Assembly (NCBI GenBank): GCA_021199495.1
Contig: JAJQHY010000018.1
Span: 1 to 64,000 of the forward strand
DNA length: 64,000 nucleotides
Direction of reading: 5' to 3'
Source: Lachnospiraceae bacterium
GTDB lineage: Bacteria; Bacillota; Clostridia; Lachnospirales; Lachnospiraceae
Numbering within the stretch: the first letter of the stretch is position 1; each line of letters starts with the position of its first letter. Under the pieces are notes generated by a model. That model was not told the origin of the DNA. It made no database searches and was given only the letters and a program-made list of their open reading frames with translations. A program made the translations under genes and the position numbers. Below, one piece after another: positions 43,104 through 52,381 of this stretch.

Positions 43104-44213
43104 ATGGCAGTATATCTGACATTGACGGCCGCGGTGCTGATTCTGGCACTTAAGGTGGACAATCACATTTACGCAAAACAGCAGATCACGGGTCATATCG
43201 CAAACGGGACAGATCGGCGCAAGGCGCAGAATATTGCCGCAGCGCTGGGAATTTATATTCTGATGGCTGCGGTCAGTGCCTTAAGGATAGCGGTGGGCAA
43301 TGATTATTGGGTCTACCGGGAGAATTTCAAGCTGATCTATGCCGGGCGCGATGTAGCCTCGGAGCCGGGCTTTAATTTCATCGTATACTGGATGCAGAAA
43401 ATCTGGGGATATGACAACTATCTCCCCATTTTCGGGCTTTTTTCGGTGGTAACAGTGGCCTTCATGGTGAAGGCTCTGTATGACCAGGCGGAGTGGTTTT
43501 TCGGAAGCCTCTTTCTGCTTCTGACCAGCGGATATTATTTTTCCAGCCTGAACAGTGTACGGTATTATCTGGTGGTGGCGATGGTGATGTATGCCACGAA
43601 ATATCTGCTGAGGGAGGAGTATCTGAAATTTGTGCTGTGGATTGCCTTCGCGGCTTTATTTCATAAATCTGTTCTGCTGGTGATCCCTGCGTACCTGATC
43701 TTATACTGGCTCTCTGAAAAGAAGCTGAAGCCATGGGTGATTGCGGCGGGCGGAGCACTGATTGCCAGTATGATACTGTTTCAGGATGTTTACCGGAAGA
43801 TTATTTTCCTTTTCTATCCGTTTTATGAAGAGTCGGCGTATGATACGGGAAGCATTTCCGTTGTCAATGTGGGGATGGGGCTGTGCTGCCTGGTGTTGTG
43901 CTTCCTCTGCTACGGCGTCTGGAAGGACGATAATCCGCACATCCGTTTTTATGTATGGGTAAATGCGGCGGGGCTGATCATCAATACCTTCGGATCGTTC
44001 ATTCCGGAGGTGACGCGGGTCGGCAATTATTTCAAGGTGATTCAGGTTTTTCTGATTCCGGCGTTGTTGTATCATCTGCCGGACGGCAGGTGGAAAAAAC
44101 TGCTGATAGCGGGGACGGCTGCGGCGTTTCTGATTTATTTTGCGTTTTTCTTAAAAACGGCGTATGATGTGGATATCCGGCTGCTGCCGTATCGGAACTG
44201 GATATTTGACTAG
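43104..44213 (+). CDS. EpsG-family exopolysaccharide polymerase
   Basis: This 369-aa protein has about ten membrane helices and the EpsG pattern (RIAVGNDYWVYRENF, EPGFNFIVYWMQKI, SGYYFSSLNSVRYYLVVAMVMYATKYL, LFHKSVLLVIPAYLI). EpsG/Wzy-like proteins join repeat units outside the membrane. The gap before it (42990-43103) contains the imperfect hairpin GGGGTGGC/GCCATTCCC and ends in GAGGT. Confidence 0.88.
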   Translation: MAVYLTLTAAVLILALKVDNHIYAKQQITGHIANGTDRRKAQNIAAALGIYILMAAVSALRIAVGNDYWVYRENFKLIYAGRDVASEPGFNFIVYWMQKIWGYDNYLPIFGLFSVVTVAFMVKALYDQAEWFFGSLFLLLTSGYYFSSLNSVRYYLVVAMVMYATKYLLREEYLKFVLWIAFAALFHKSVLLVIPAYLILYWLSEKKLKPWVIAAGGALIASMILFQDVYRKIIFLFYPFYEESAYDTGSISVVNVGMGLCCLVLCFLCYGVWKDDNPHIRFYVWVNAAGLIINTFGSFIPEVTRVGNYFKVIQVFLIPALLYHLPDGRWKKLLIAGTAAAFLIYFAFFLKTAYDVDIRLLPYRNWIFD

Positions 44214-44241
44214 GTTGTTGGGTTATTGCCTGAGGGACGCC

Positions 44242-44396
44242 GGATGACGGTCCCAATATGAAATTCGCTCCACTGTGCGTGGCATTCCGATGAGCCGATG
44301 GGCGTGATAATCGTGTTCAGCAGAGGCTTCCACGATTATCAATCGTCTCATCTCCATCGCACAAAGTCGTTCATGTTCATATTGGAACCGACATCC
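44242..44396 (+). ncRNA. Long inverted repeat with structured RNA core type C, copy 1
   Basis: Outer arms 44242-44262 and 44376-44396 pair at 19 of 21 positions. Inside, GATGAG-C-CGAT pairs with ATCG-T-CTCATC, and GATAATCGTG pairs with CACGATTATC around the 15-nt loop TTCAGCAGAGGCTTC. The core recurs at 61388-61448 with different stem bases but the same loop and the same C-T mismatch. It fills the 268-bp gap before the GT4 gene. Confidence 0.6.
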
Positions 44397-44481
44397 TGCT
44401 GTCTAAAGCAATTTATAATAAACCAGAGCTGAACGTAATGGAAACGCCGCCATATCTGAAAACTTTTACAGGGGAGTTGCC

Positions 44482-45807
44482 ATGAGAGTATTGTGGGTGT
44501 GCAACGTAGCACTGCCGCAGATCGCGGCACAATTGCATATGGACGCGGGAAATAAGGAGGGCTGGATCGCTGGTCTGTATACGGCTGTGATCCGGGACCT
44601 GGTTTCAGAGGGCATCCAGTTGGGCTTTGCTTTTCCGATTGCCAAAGGGCAGGAGATGGTGCGCGGCTCTCTGACGGTCAATGAGGACTACGACCTTTAT
44701 TATTATGGATTCCGCGAGGATAGTCTGAACGCTGAGAATTACGACATTGAAATGGAGAAGGACTTAAGCGACATTATGATCGCGTTTGAGCCGGACATCC
44801 TGCATTGTTTCGGTACGGAATACCCGCATACACTGGCGGCTGTGAAAATGTTTGCCCAGCCGGACCGGACGCTGATCGGCATCCAGGGCCTGTGCCGGGT
44901 TTATGCCAAAGCTTATATGGCGAGTCTCCCGCGGTCTGTGCAGAAAAGCGTGACCATCCGGGATCTGCTGCGCCGGGACAGCTTAAAGGAGCAGCAGGCA
45001 AAATATGAGGGCCGTGGGCAGTGGGAGATGGCGGCGGTGAAATGGACCGGCCATGTGACGGGCCGCACGGAGTTTGACCGCTATTGGACGCAGAGGTGGA
45101 ATCCTACGGTTTGTTATCATCAGATGCAGGAGACCCTGCGGCCGGAATTTTACTCGGGCTGCTGGCGTGAGGAGGCCTGTGAGCAGCACCGGATTTTTTT
45201 AAGCCAGGGCGATTACCCGGTCAAGGGTCTGCATTACATGCTGCTGGCGCTGCCGGATATTCTGAAAAAATATCCGGACACCCGTGTCTTTGTGGCAGGC
45301 AACTGCATTTTAAGAAAGCCCGGCTTCGAGAGCCTGGTGAAGCTCTCCGCTTATGGTAGATATATTCAGAAATTATTGAAAAAGAACCGGATCACGGACA
45401 AAGTGACTTTCCTCGGAAAGCTGAATGCGGGGGAAATGAAGGAGCAGTATCTGAAAAGTCATGTCTTTGTATGCCCATCCACCATGGAGAATTCTCCCAA
45501 TTCCCTGGGGGAGGCCATGCTGTTAGGTACGCCGGTGGTGACTGCGGATATCGGCGGCGTTTTATCCATGATTGAGAAAGAGGAGGGTTATATTTATGAA
45601 GGCTTTCGTGTGGAGAAAGCCGATGAGCCGGGGGAGCTTGCGCGGATCAGCGGCAATCTGGCTGAGGCGGTCACAGAAGCCTTCGATTATCCGGAGGAGA
45701 TGAAGCGGCGGGCCTTCAAAGCCATGGCGCACGCGAAGAGAACGCATGATCCGAAGACCAACCGCAGGCGGTTGATTGAGATATACAGGGAGATTAACGA
45801 GTCATGA
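44482..45807 (+). CDS. Family 4 glycosyltransferase
   Basis: This 441-aa GT-B enzyme has the C-terminal nucleotide-sugar site with the E-x7-E pattern (VCPSTMENSPNSLGEAMLLGTPVVTADIGGVLSMIE). N-terminal half reads WVCNVALPQIA and FEPDILHCFGTEYPHTL, typical of retaining GT4. It overlaps the next GT4 gene by 4 nt. Sugar donor unknown. Confidence 0.9.
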   Translation: MRVLWVCNVALPQIAAQLHMDAGNKEGWIAGLYTAVIRDLVSEGIQLGFAFPIAKGQEMVRGSLTVNEDYDLYYYGFREDSLNAENYDIEMEKDLSDIMIAFEPDILHCFGTEYPHTLAAVKMFAQPDRTLIGIQGLCRVYAKAYMASLPRSVQKSVTIRDLLRRDSLKEQQAKYEGRGQWEMAAVKWTGHVTGRTEFDRYWTQRWNPTVCYHQMQETLRPEFYSGCWREEACEQHRIFLSQGDYPVKGLHYMLLALPDILKKYPDTRVFVAGNCILRKPGFESLVKLSAYGRYIQKLLKKNRITDKVTFLGKLNAGEMKEQYLKSHVFVCPSTMENSPNSLGEAMLLGTPVVTADIGGVLSMIEKEEGYIYEGFRVEKADEPGELARISGNLAEAVTEAFDYPEEMKRRAFKAMAHAKRTHDPKTNRRRLIEIYREINES

Positions 45808-47015
45808 ATCTGGTATTTGTCTCCAATTATTTCAATCATCATCAGCAGCCGGTTTCGCAGCAGCTGTATGAATTATGTAAAAAAGCCGGCGGCAGTTATT
45901 TCTTTATCCAGACAGAGCAGATGGAGGAAGAGCGCGTGGCCATGGGCTGGGGAGACATCCTGCAGCGCGCGGTGTATGTCAGAAATTACGGAGAGAACCC
46001 TGAGGACTGCCAGCGCCTGATTGATGAGGCGGATGCGGTGATTTTCGGCGGCACGGAAGACGAGCGCTTTATTCAGACCCGCTTAGAGCAAAAAATGCCC
46101 GTCTGGCGCTACAGCGAGAGGCTGTACAAGGAGGGCAGATACCGTTTTATTACGCCCAGGGGCCTTAGAAAAAAATTTCTGGATCATACCAGACATAACG
46201 GGGAGCGGGTGTATCTGCTGTGTAGCGGTGCTTATGTGGCGGGCGACTTCCGTATGGTGGCCGCCTATCCGTTCAAAAAATTCCGCTACGGTTACTTCCC
46301 GGAGCATATTGTATGTGACGCGAACCAACTGATTGCGGGAAAATATATGGACAGCCTGACGGGAGAGGAAACTCCTGTAAGTCCGGGCACGGATGGTAAT
46401 ACCGGGTGTGAGATGACGATTGAGCTGCTCTGGGCAGCCAGGATGATCGGCTGGAAGCATCCTGAGAGGGCGGTTCTGATGACAGAGGCACTTTTAAAGG
46501 ATGGGCTGCCGGTGCATCTGACCATGGCGGGCGGCGGACCTCTGGAAACGGAAGTGCGGGCTCTGATTGCACAGAAGGGGCTTACTGAAAAGATAGATCT
46601 TGTCGGTTTCCAGAATCCGCAGGCGGTTCGCGCCCTGATGAGAAAAAGCCATATTTATCTGGCGGTGAGCGACCGCATGGAGGGCTGGGGCGCGGTGATC
46701 AACGAGGCCATGGACAGCGGCTGTCTGGTGGTCGCGGACCGGGCTATGGGCGCGGCGCCGTATCTGATCCGCAGTGGAGAGAACGGGCTTTCCTATCCGA
46801 CGGGCAGAACGGATGCGGCCGTAAAGGAACTGAAAAATCTGCTCCGGGAACCGGAATATGAGAAAATGCGGCGTATGCAGCGAACCGCGTATGAGACGAT
46901 TGATCAATTGTGGAACGCTGATGTGGCGGCGGAGCGGCTCTATCGGTGCATAGACGCGGAGCTTTGCGGGGAAAAAATACCGGAGTATGAAGAGGGACCG
47001 TTGAGCAGGGTTTGA
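45804..47015 (+). CDS. Family 4 glycosyltransferase
   Basis: This 403-aa GT-B enzyme has the donor site in YLAVSDRMEGWGAVINEAMDSGCLVVADRAMGAAPYLI. The N-terminal half (LVFVSNYFNHHQQPVSQQLYEL) is the acceptor domain. ATG overlaps the previous stop (ATGA). The pair of adjacent GT4 genes probably acts one after the other on the same repeat unit. Confidence 0.9.
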   Translation: MNLVFVSNYFNHHQQPVSQQLYELCKKAGGSYFFIQTEQMEEERVAMGWGDILQRAVYVRNYGENPEDCQRLIDEADAVIFGGTEDERFIQTRLEQKMPVWRYSERLYKEGRYRFITPRGLRKKFLDHTRHNGERVYLLCSGAYVAGDFRMVAAYPFKKFRYGYFPEHIVCDANQLIAGKYMDSLTGEETPVSPGTDGNTGCEMTIELLWAARMIGWKHPERAVLMTEALLKDGLPVHLTMAGGGPLETEVRALIAQKGLTEKIDLVGFQNPQAVRALMRKSHIYLAVSDRMEGWGAVINEAMDSGCLVVADRAMGAAPYLIRSGENGLSYPTGRTDAAVKELKNLLREPEYEKMRRMQRTAYETIDQLWNADVAAERLYRCIDAELCGEKIPEYEEGPLSRV

Positions 47016-47064
47016 GGCGGTGCCCGGTACGGCAATGCCTGGTAGAGAGAGTACAGAGAGTTTT

Positions 47065-48069
47065 ATGGCAGAAGAAAAATTGATCTCGGTTATTGTACCG
47101 GTTTACAATATAAAAGAATATCTTCCGCGCTGCGTGGCCTCAATTACGGTTCAGACGTACCGCAATCTGGAAATCATTCTTGTGGATGACGGGTCCACGG
47201 ACGGGACCGGGGTACTGTGCGATGAGCTTAAGAAGACGGACTCCCGGATCCGGGTATTTCATAAAAATAACGGCGGCTCCTCCAGCGCCAGAAACTTCGG
47301 AATCCGGCAGGCACAGGGCGAGTATTTCGGCTTTGTGGACAGTGATGATTATATTTCAGAGGATATGTATGCGCTTCTGATGGAAGCGGTGATCGCATAT
47401 GACTGCCCGGTGGCGCAGGCCGGCCGGGACGAGGTGGCTGCATCGGGGGAGAAGCTTCCGGATATCTGTGTGCCGCCGGCTGCCCCTGCTCTGATTGAGG
47501 CGCAGGATTTCATGCGGGAGCTTTTGATGCACCGGGGCGACTGCTCGTTCTGCACCAAATTGGTGCACAGAAGCCTGTTTTCAAACCGGCAGTTCCCGGA
47601 GGGCGTGCTGAACGAGGACTTTCATTTGCTGATTCAGATGCTGACGGAAATGAAAGGTATTGTGTCTTTGCCCGCTCGGTGTTATCATGTGTTTTATCGG
47701 CCGGACAGCAACACCCGCAGCACACAGAAATCTCAGTTTTCCCGCGTGTACGCGGACAATGTGGATAACGCAGACCTGGCTCTTGCTCTGGTGAGGGAGC
47801 GCTGGCCACTTCTGATACAGACAGCCGAACGCTTCGGCCTCTATCAGCGCCTGGACTATCTGCTGCACATTCCCATTGAACAGATGTGTCCCGATAACGC
47901 AAGATACAGGGAAGTTTGCGCATGTGTGCGTGCAAATTTCTTCGCGGGTCTGAAAAACCCGTACCTGACTAATAAAAACAAAATGTATTTATGTTTATTC
48001 GCCGCCGCACCGAAACTGACGCGGAAATTTCACCGCCTCACTATGAAGCTGCGCGGCATTGAAACCTGA
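47065..48069 (+). CDS. Family 2 glycosyltransferase
   Basis: This 334-aa enzyme has SVIVPVYNIKEYLPRCVASI, VDDGSTDGTG, NGGSSSARNFGI and the VDSDDYI metal site, then an alpha-helical C-terminal domain. The start at 47065 (MAEEKLISVIVPVYN) is preferred; an in-frame start at 47020 would add 15 residues. Last of the three consecutive transferase genes before the Pse sugar genes. Confidence 0.88.
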   Translation: MAEEKLISVIVPVYNIKEYLPRCVASITVQTYRNLEIILVDDGSTDGTGVLCDELKKTDSRIRVFHKNNGGSSSARNFGIRQAQGEYFGFVDSDDYISEDMYALLMEAVIAYDCPVAQAGRDEVAASGEKLPDICVPPAAPALIEAQDFMRELLMHRGDCSFCTKLVHRSLFSNRQFPEGVLNEDFHLLIQMLTEMKGIVSLPARCYHVFYRPDSNTRSTQKSQFSRVYADNVDNADLALALVRERWPLLIQTAERFGLYQRLDYLLHIPIEQMCPDNARYREVCACVRANFFAGLKNPYLTNKNKMYLCLFAAAPKLTRKFHRLTMKLRGIET

Positions 48070-48112
48070 ATATTGACTGCAATCAGACGCAGTATAAATT
48101 GCATGAAAGCAA

Positions 48113-48184
48113 GGGTCGGTGTGAATAAAAGATAAGGCGAACATTCGTGCCAGCTGAGAACCGTTCTTTTATTCGCGCCGATCC
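48113..48184 (+). repeat. Long inverted repeat upstream of pseC
   Basis: Arms 48113-48132 and 48165-48184 pair at 17 of 20 positions, and the three differences are transitions that keep G-U pairing. The 32-nt interior contains a small GGC...GCC hairpin. A 13-nt sequence ATAAATTGCATGA at 48094-48106 is repeated exactly at 49508-49520. Confidence 0.7.
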
Positions 48185-48203
48185 GGAAACGAAGGAATAT
48201 ATT

Positions 48204-49409
48204 ATGGATATCAGTTCACTCCCTGCCATCTTAGGAGGGACCCCTGTAAGGGCCTCCAAAATTTACTACGGCCACCAGTGCATTGAGGACGATGACATCG
48301 AAGCCGTCGTTAAGGTTTTAAAAAGCGATACCCTGACCTGCGGTCCCGCCATCGCCTCCTTAGAGCGCGCCCTCTGTAACCTGACCGGCGCGAAATACTG
48401 CGTAGCCGTTTCCAATGGCACCGCGGCTCTGCACATCGCCTGCCTCGCGGCCGGCATCGGCCCCGGGGACGAAGTCATCACCACTCCCATGACCTTCGCG
48501 GCCAGCGCCAACTGCGCGCTTTACTGCGGCGCCAGACCGGTTTTTGCGGATATCAATCCGGATACCTACAATATCGACCCGGACGAGATCGAGCGAAAGA
48601 TTACCGACCGCACCAAAGCCGTGGTGGCTGTGGATTTCACCGGACAGGTGGTGGAGGCGGACCGGATTCGCGCCATATGCGAAAAACACAATCTGATTTT
48701 TATCGAGGACGCTGCACACTCCATCGGCAGCACCTATAACGGCACGCCGGTGGGAAGCCTTGCGGATATGACCACCTTCAGTTTCCATCCGGTGAAGACC
48801 GTCACCGGCGGCGAGGGCGGCGCGGTCATGACAAACGATCCGAAGCTCTATGAGAAACTCAGCCTGTTCCGTACCCACGGTATTACCAGAGATCAGTCCC
48901 TGATGGACAAACAAAGCGAGGGCGGCTGGTATTACCAGATGGTGGACTTGGGTTATAATTATCGTATTACTGATTTTCAGGCGGCTTTGATCGAGAGCCA
49001 GTTAGGTAAAATCGACCGCTTTAAGGCGCGCCGCAAACAGATTGTGGAGCGCTACAATGAAGCCTTCGCGGACAGGGACGAGATCTTCGTGCAGAAGGAG
49101 ATTCCGGAATCTGATACGACCAGGCATCTGTATATTGTGCAGCTGAAACTGAATAAATTAAAGGCGACCCGAAAAGAAATATTTGACGCGCTGGCCTGTG
49201 AGAATGTACAATGTAATGTGCATTATATCCCGGTCTATACCTTCCCATATTACCGGCAGCTTGGCTACGAGCCGGGTCTGTGTCCGAAGGCGGAGGCGGC
49301 TTACGAGGGCTTTTTGAGCATCCCGTTATATCCGGCGATGACCGACGGTGATGTCGAGGATGTGATACGGGCATTTTACAAAGTACTGGACTGGTACAAG
49401 CTATCTTAA
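48204..49409 (+). CDS. pseC: PseC-like aminotransferase (DegT/DnrJ/EryC1 family)
   Basis: This 401-aa PLP enzyme has the aspartate region (IFIEDAAHSIGSTYNG) and the lysine loop (FSFHPVKTVTGGEGGA). The N-terminal HQCIEDDDIEAVVKVLKSDTLTCGP matches UDP-4-amino-4,6-dideoxy-AltNAc transaminases. It converts the PseB 4-keto product to the 4-amino sugar. GAAGGA precedes ATG 48204; an in-frame ATG at 48147 lies inside the inverted repeat. Codons end in C more often than in the neighbouring transferases. Confidence 0.88.
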   Translation: MDISSLPAILGGTPVRASKIYYGHQCIEDDDIEAVVKVLKSDTLTCGPAIASLERALCNLTGAKYCVAVSNGTAALHIACLAAGIGPGDEVITTPMTFAASANCALYCGARPVFADINPDTYNIDPDEIERKITDRTKAVVAVDFTGQVVEADRIRAICEKHNLIFIEDAAHSIGSTYNGTPVGSLADMTTFSFHPVKTVTGGEGGAVMTNDPKLYEKLSLFRTHGITRDQSLMDKQSEGGWYYQMVDLGYNYRITDFQAALIESQLGKIDRFKARRKQIVERYNEAFADRDEIFVQKEIPESDTTRHLYIVQLKLNKLKATRKEIFDALACENVQCNVHYIPVYTFPYYRQLGYEPGLCPKAEAAYEGFLSIPLYPAMTDGDVEDVIRAFYKVLDWYKLS

Positions 49410-49454
49410 AAACTGGTAACTGTTCTGAACTGTTACGAAAATTGCCGGCACCGA

Positions 49455-49568
49455 GGGCCAGACGACAGATTTTCCAGGCGAGCGCCTTTGTGCATCGGTG
49501 CAAGACAATAAATTGCATGATATGAAAACGCACAGTGAAACGAGCCGGAAATATCTGTCGTCTGACCC
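49455..49568 (+). repeat. Long inverted repeat upstream of pseB
   Basis: Arms 49455-49475 and 49547-49568 pair over 21 nt with one mismatch and one bulge. The 71-nt interior holds GGCG/CGCC and a run with ATAAATTGCATGA. Just outside the left arm GCACCGA (49448-49454) could pair with TCGGTGC (49495-49501). Lies in the 210-bp gap between pseC and pseB. Confidence 0.7.
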
Positions 49569-49619
49569 GACAACGCAGAAAAAATAGAAATATAGAAAAC
49601 CATAAATGAAAGGACTACT

Positions 49620-50615
49620 ATGTTAAACAACAAAACCATCCTGATCACCGGAGGCACAGGCTCCTTCGGCAAAGCATTCACCAAATATGTCCTGACCCAC
49701 TACAACCCCAAAAAGATCATCATCTACAGCCGCGATGAATTCAAACAGTTCATCATGCAGGGAGAATTCGCCGAGTATGCATCCAAACTTCGCTTTTTCA
49801 TCGGTGACGTGCGCGACAAAGACAGACTCTACCGCGCCTTTGAGGGCGTGGATTACGTCATACACGCAGCGGCCCTGAAACAGGTGCCTGCCTGTGAGTA
49901 CAATCCAAACGAAGCCATTAAAACCAATATCCACGGCGCCCAGAACATCATTGAGGCGGCGCTCGACTGCGGGGTGAAAAAGGTCATCGCCCTTTCCACC
50001 GACAAGGCCGTCAATCCCGTGAATCTTTACGGCGGCACGAAATTAGTCAGCGACAAACTTTTTATTGCGGCCAATGCTTATGCCGGCAACAAGGACATCT
50101 GCTTTGCCATTGTGCGCTACGGCAACGTAGCCGGCAGCCGCGGCTCCATTATCCCGAAATTTTATGATATTATCAAAAACGGCGGGACTGAGCTTCCCAT
50201 TACCGATTACCGCATGACCCGGTTCTGGATCAGCTTAGAGGAAGGCGTGAAGCTAGTGATCAAGGCCCTGGAGGAAGCCACGGGAGGCGAGACTTTCATC
50301 AGCAAAATTCCCTCCTTTAAGGTCCCGGATCTGGCGGAGGCAATGCTTCCGGGCGGACATACCCGTGAGATCGGCATCTATCCGGGCGAAAAGCTCCATG
50401 AGATCATGGTGACTACAGAGGATTCCGCCAATACCTGGGAATATGAGAAACATTTCATTGTCTATCCGCAGGTACACTGGAATGACAAACAGAAGATCAA
50501 TACGAACGGCAAAAAGGTAGCTGAGGGCTTCTCCTATACCTCAGGCAACAATACTGAGTGGCTGTCCGTGGAACAGATCCGCGAGCGCTTACAGGAGCTT
50601 GATCTGGAAAAATGA
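49620..50615 (+). CDS. pseB: UDP-GlcNAc 4,6-dehydratase (inverting), PseB-like
   Basis: This 331-aa extended SDR has GGTGSFGKAF (NADP site), FFIGDVRDKDRL, ALSTDKAVNPVNLYGGTKLVSDKL (catalytic D-K and YxxxK) and MTRFWI. PseB makes UDP-2-acetamido-2,6-dideoxy-arabino-hexos-4-ulose, the PseC substrate. Here it follows pseC, the reverse of the usual order. Later Pse genes (pseG, pseI, pseF) are not in the window, so the end product is probably an amino-deoxy hexose rather than pseudaminic acid. Codon use is C-rich like pseC. Confidence 0.92.
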   Translation: MLNNKTILITGGTGSFGKAFTKYVLTHYNPKKIIIYSRDEFKQFIMQGEFAEYASKLRFFIGDVRDKDRLYRAFEGVDYVIHAAALKQVPACEYNPNEAIKTNIHGAQNIIEAALDCGVKKVIALSTDKAVNPVNLYGGTKLVSDKLFIAANAYAGNKDICFAIVRYGNVAGSRGSIIPKFYDIIKNGGTELPITDYRMTRFWISLEEGVKLVIKALEEATGGETFISKIPSFKVPDLAEAMLPGGHTREIGIYPGEKLHEIMVTTEDSANTWEYEKHFIVYPQVHWNDKQKINTNGKKVAEGFSYTSGNNTEWLSVEQIRERLQELDLEK

Positions 50616-51848
50616 CAGAAAAAAAGAAGCTTACGAACCAAAGCGGTCAGCTTATGTGGCTGGTTCTACTGATATTTTACAGTTTTCTCATGTACAGACT
50701 GTTTTACAGACAGTGCGTTCAGTACGGCGGCGGCTATGTGTCGGATATGGAACCATATATTATGGTAGTGAAGGGGCTGGAACAGCCCTTCAGCTACCCG
50801 TACCCGCTCATGTTTTCCTTTGCCCGCGCCCTGACGGCCTTTTTCACGGCCGAGCGGGCCATGGCTTTTGTGCTGACGTTTTTGAACACTCTGAGCGTCT
50901 GGATTACCGGACAGTATCTGCTGCGGTTTTTAAAGGAAGAACTGAATATCAGGAATCGGAAAATGACCTTTCAGTGGTATTTTTTGGCCTGTGTGCTGAC
51001 ACTTTCGCTTTATTTCGTGTCCATGCTGTATCTGCCGTATTCCGTGAGTACCATTGCCGGTTTTGCCCGCTGCGTGGACTTATACGCCCAACCCGCTGTG
51101 GAATGCCACCTATCTGGCGACCAGGCCGTTCAGTGTCATCAGCTTCTTTGAGGGAGCGAAGCTTCTGGAAAAATACGAGCGGGGAGCAAAGCTTCAGGAG
51201 TACCTCTTATTTGCTGCCTCGCTGCTGCTGGGAGCTTTGGCCAAGCCTTCCTTTACCCTTGTTGCGATTGCGGTTTATGCCGTGGTTTTACTGTACCGTT
51301 TTGTAAAAAGCAGAGGCAGGAATCTGAGAAAAAGCCTGTATTTCGGCTTTTGTGTACTTCCGGCCGGTTTTGTCATGATCTACCAGTATTTTGGCGTCTT
51401 TTCCGGCAGTGATTATGTGGGAGAAAGTGCCGGTATCGGAATTTCACCAGGAGAGATCTGGTCGCTGTACAGCGGCAATATCCTGCTGAGCGTCCTGTTG
51501 GGAAATGCATTCGCGCTTTTCATGCTCATTTATAATCGCGGGAAGCTGAAAAGCGTTTCCTGGTTTCGTCACGCATGGCAACTGTGGATTACCGGATTTC
51601 TGATGTTTTTCTTCCTATATGAAAAAGGCTTTCGCGCCAATCACGGTAATTTCGCCTGGGGATATATGCATGGTATGTTTTTTGTATTCCTGGCGGGGCT
51701 TATGCTGCTGATCTGCAATACGCTGGATGCGAAGAAGAAAAAAGAAATCTGCGGCGTTTGTGCGGGCTGGCTGCTCTACGCGGCGCACCTGGTCTGCGGT
51801 GTGCATTTCTTTCTGTATCTGCTGGCAGGAAATGACCCGTTCATATGA
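50612..51848 (+). pseudogene. Large membrane protein gene broken by one frameshift
   Basis: The first frame (50612-51151) encodes five or so helices up to LYFVSMLYLPYSVSTIAGFA. The second frame (in phase from about 51058 to 51848) continues with TYTPNPLWNATYLATRPFSVISFFEG and further helices. The switch lies near 51058-51080. Joined, the product is ~410 aa and resembles multi-spanning surface-sugar transferases. The first ATG overlaps the pseB stop. The break may be a real loss or a base error; no homopolymer over 4 nt is there. Confidence 0.78.
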
Positions 51849-51865
51849 TAGCACAGGAGAAACCT

Positions 51866-52381
51866 ATGATTTATTTAAGACCCATGACAGAGGCGGATAC
51901 GGACGATATCGTAGCCTGGCGCAATTCGGAGGGCGTGCGCAGATCCTTTATCTATCAGGAGGATTTTACGCCCGAGGGGCACTTGCACTGGCTTCATGAG
52001 ATGGTTGAAACCGGCAGAGCTGTGCAGATGATGATCTGCGAGGAAGGCACCGGCAGAGCGCTCGGCAGTGTCTATATCCGGGATATTGACCATACGCACC
52101 ATAAAGGGGAGTACGGGATTTTCCTGGGAACGGAGGAGGCGCGGGGCCGGGGCATCGGCACCGAAGCGGCCAGGCTGATGATCGCATATGGGTTTGAGAA
52201 GCTTCATCTGCACAGAATATATCTGCGGGCGCTTTCGGACAACGTCAGAGCGATCCGCAGTTATGAAAAGGCGGGTTTTGTGAAAGAGGGGCTTTTGAAG
52301 GATGACGTGTGTATTCATGGGGAATACCGCGATATTGTCTGGATGGCGATTGTGAGAGAGGATACGCATGAAGAAAATTAG
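51866..52381 (+). CDS. GNAT acetyltransferase (RimJ/RimL type), possible PseH role
   Basis: This 171-aa protein has the GNAT acetyl-CoA loop (GTEEARGRGIGTEAARLM) and the C-terminal LRALSDNVRAIRSYEKAGFVKEG typical of RimL-like and PseH-like N-acetyltransferases. In its position after pseC-pseB it may acetylate the 4-amino group of the dideoxy sugar. AGGAG lies 8 nt before ATG 51866; ATG 51845 overlaps the previous stop and is less likely. It overlaps the next gene by 14 nt. Confidence 0.82.
   Translation: MIYLRPMTEADTDDIVAWRNSEGVRRSFIYQEDFTPEGHLHWLHEMVETGRAVQMMICEEGTGRALGSVYIRDIDHTHHKGEYGIFLGTEEARGRGIGTEAARLMIAYGFEKLHLHRIYLRALSDNVRAIRSYEKAGFVKEGLLKDDVCIHGEYRDIVWMAIVREDTHEEN

Noticed and set aside
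44242..44396. Retron-type RNA (long a1/a2 arms around conserved loops)
   Set aside because: There is no reverse transcriptase gene anywhere near the elements.
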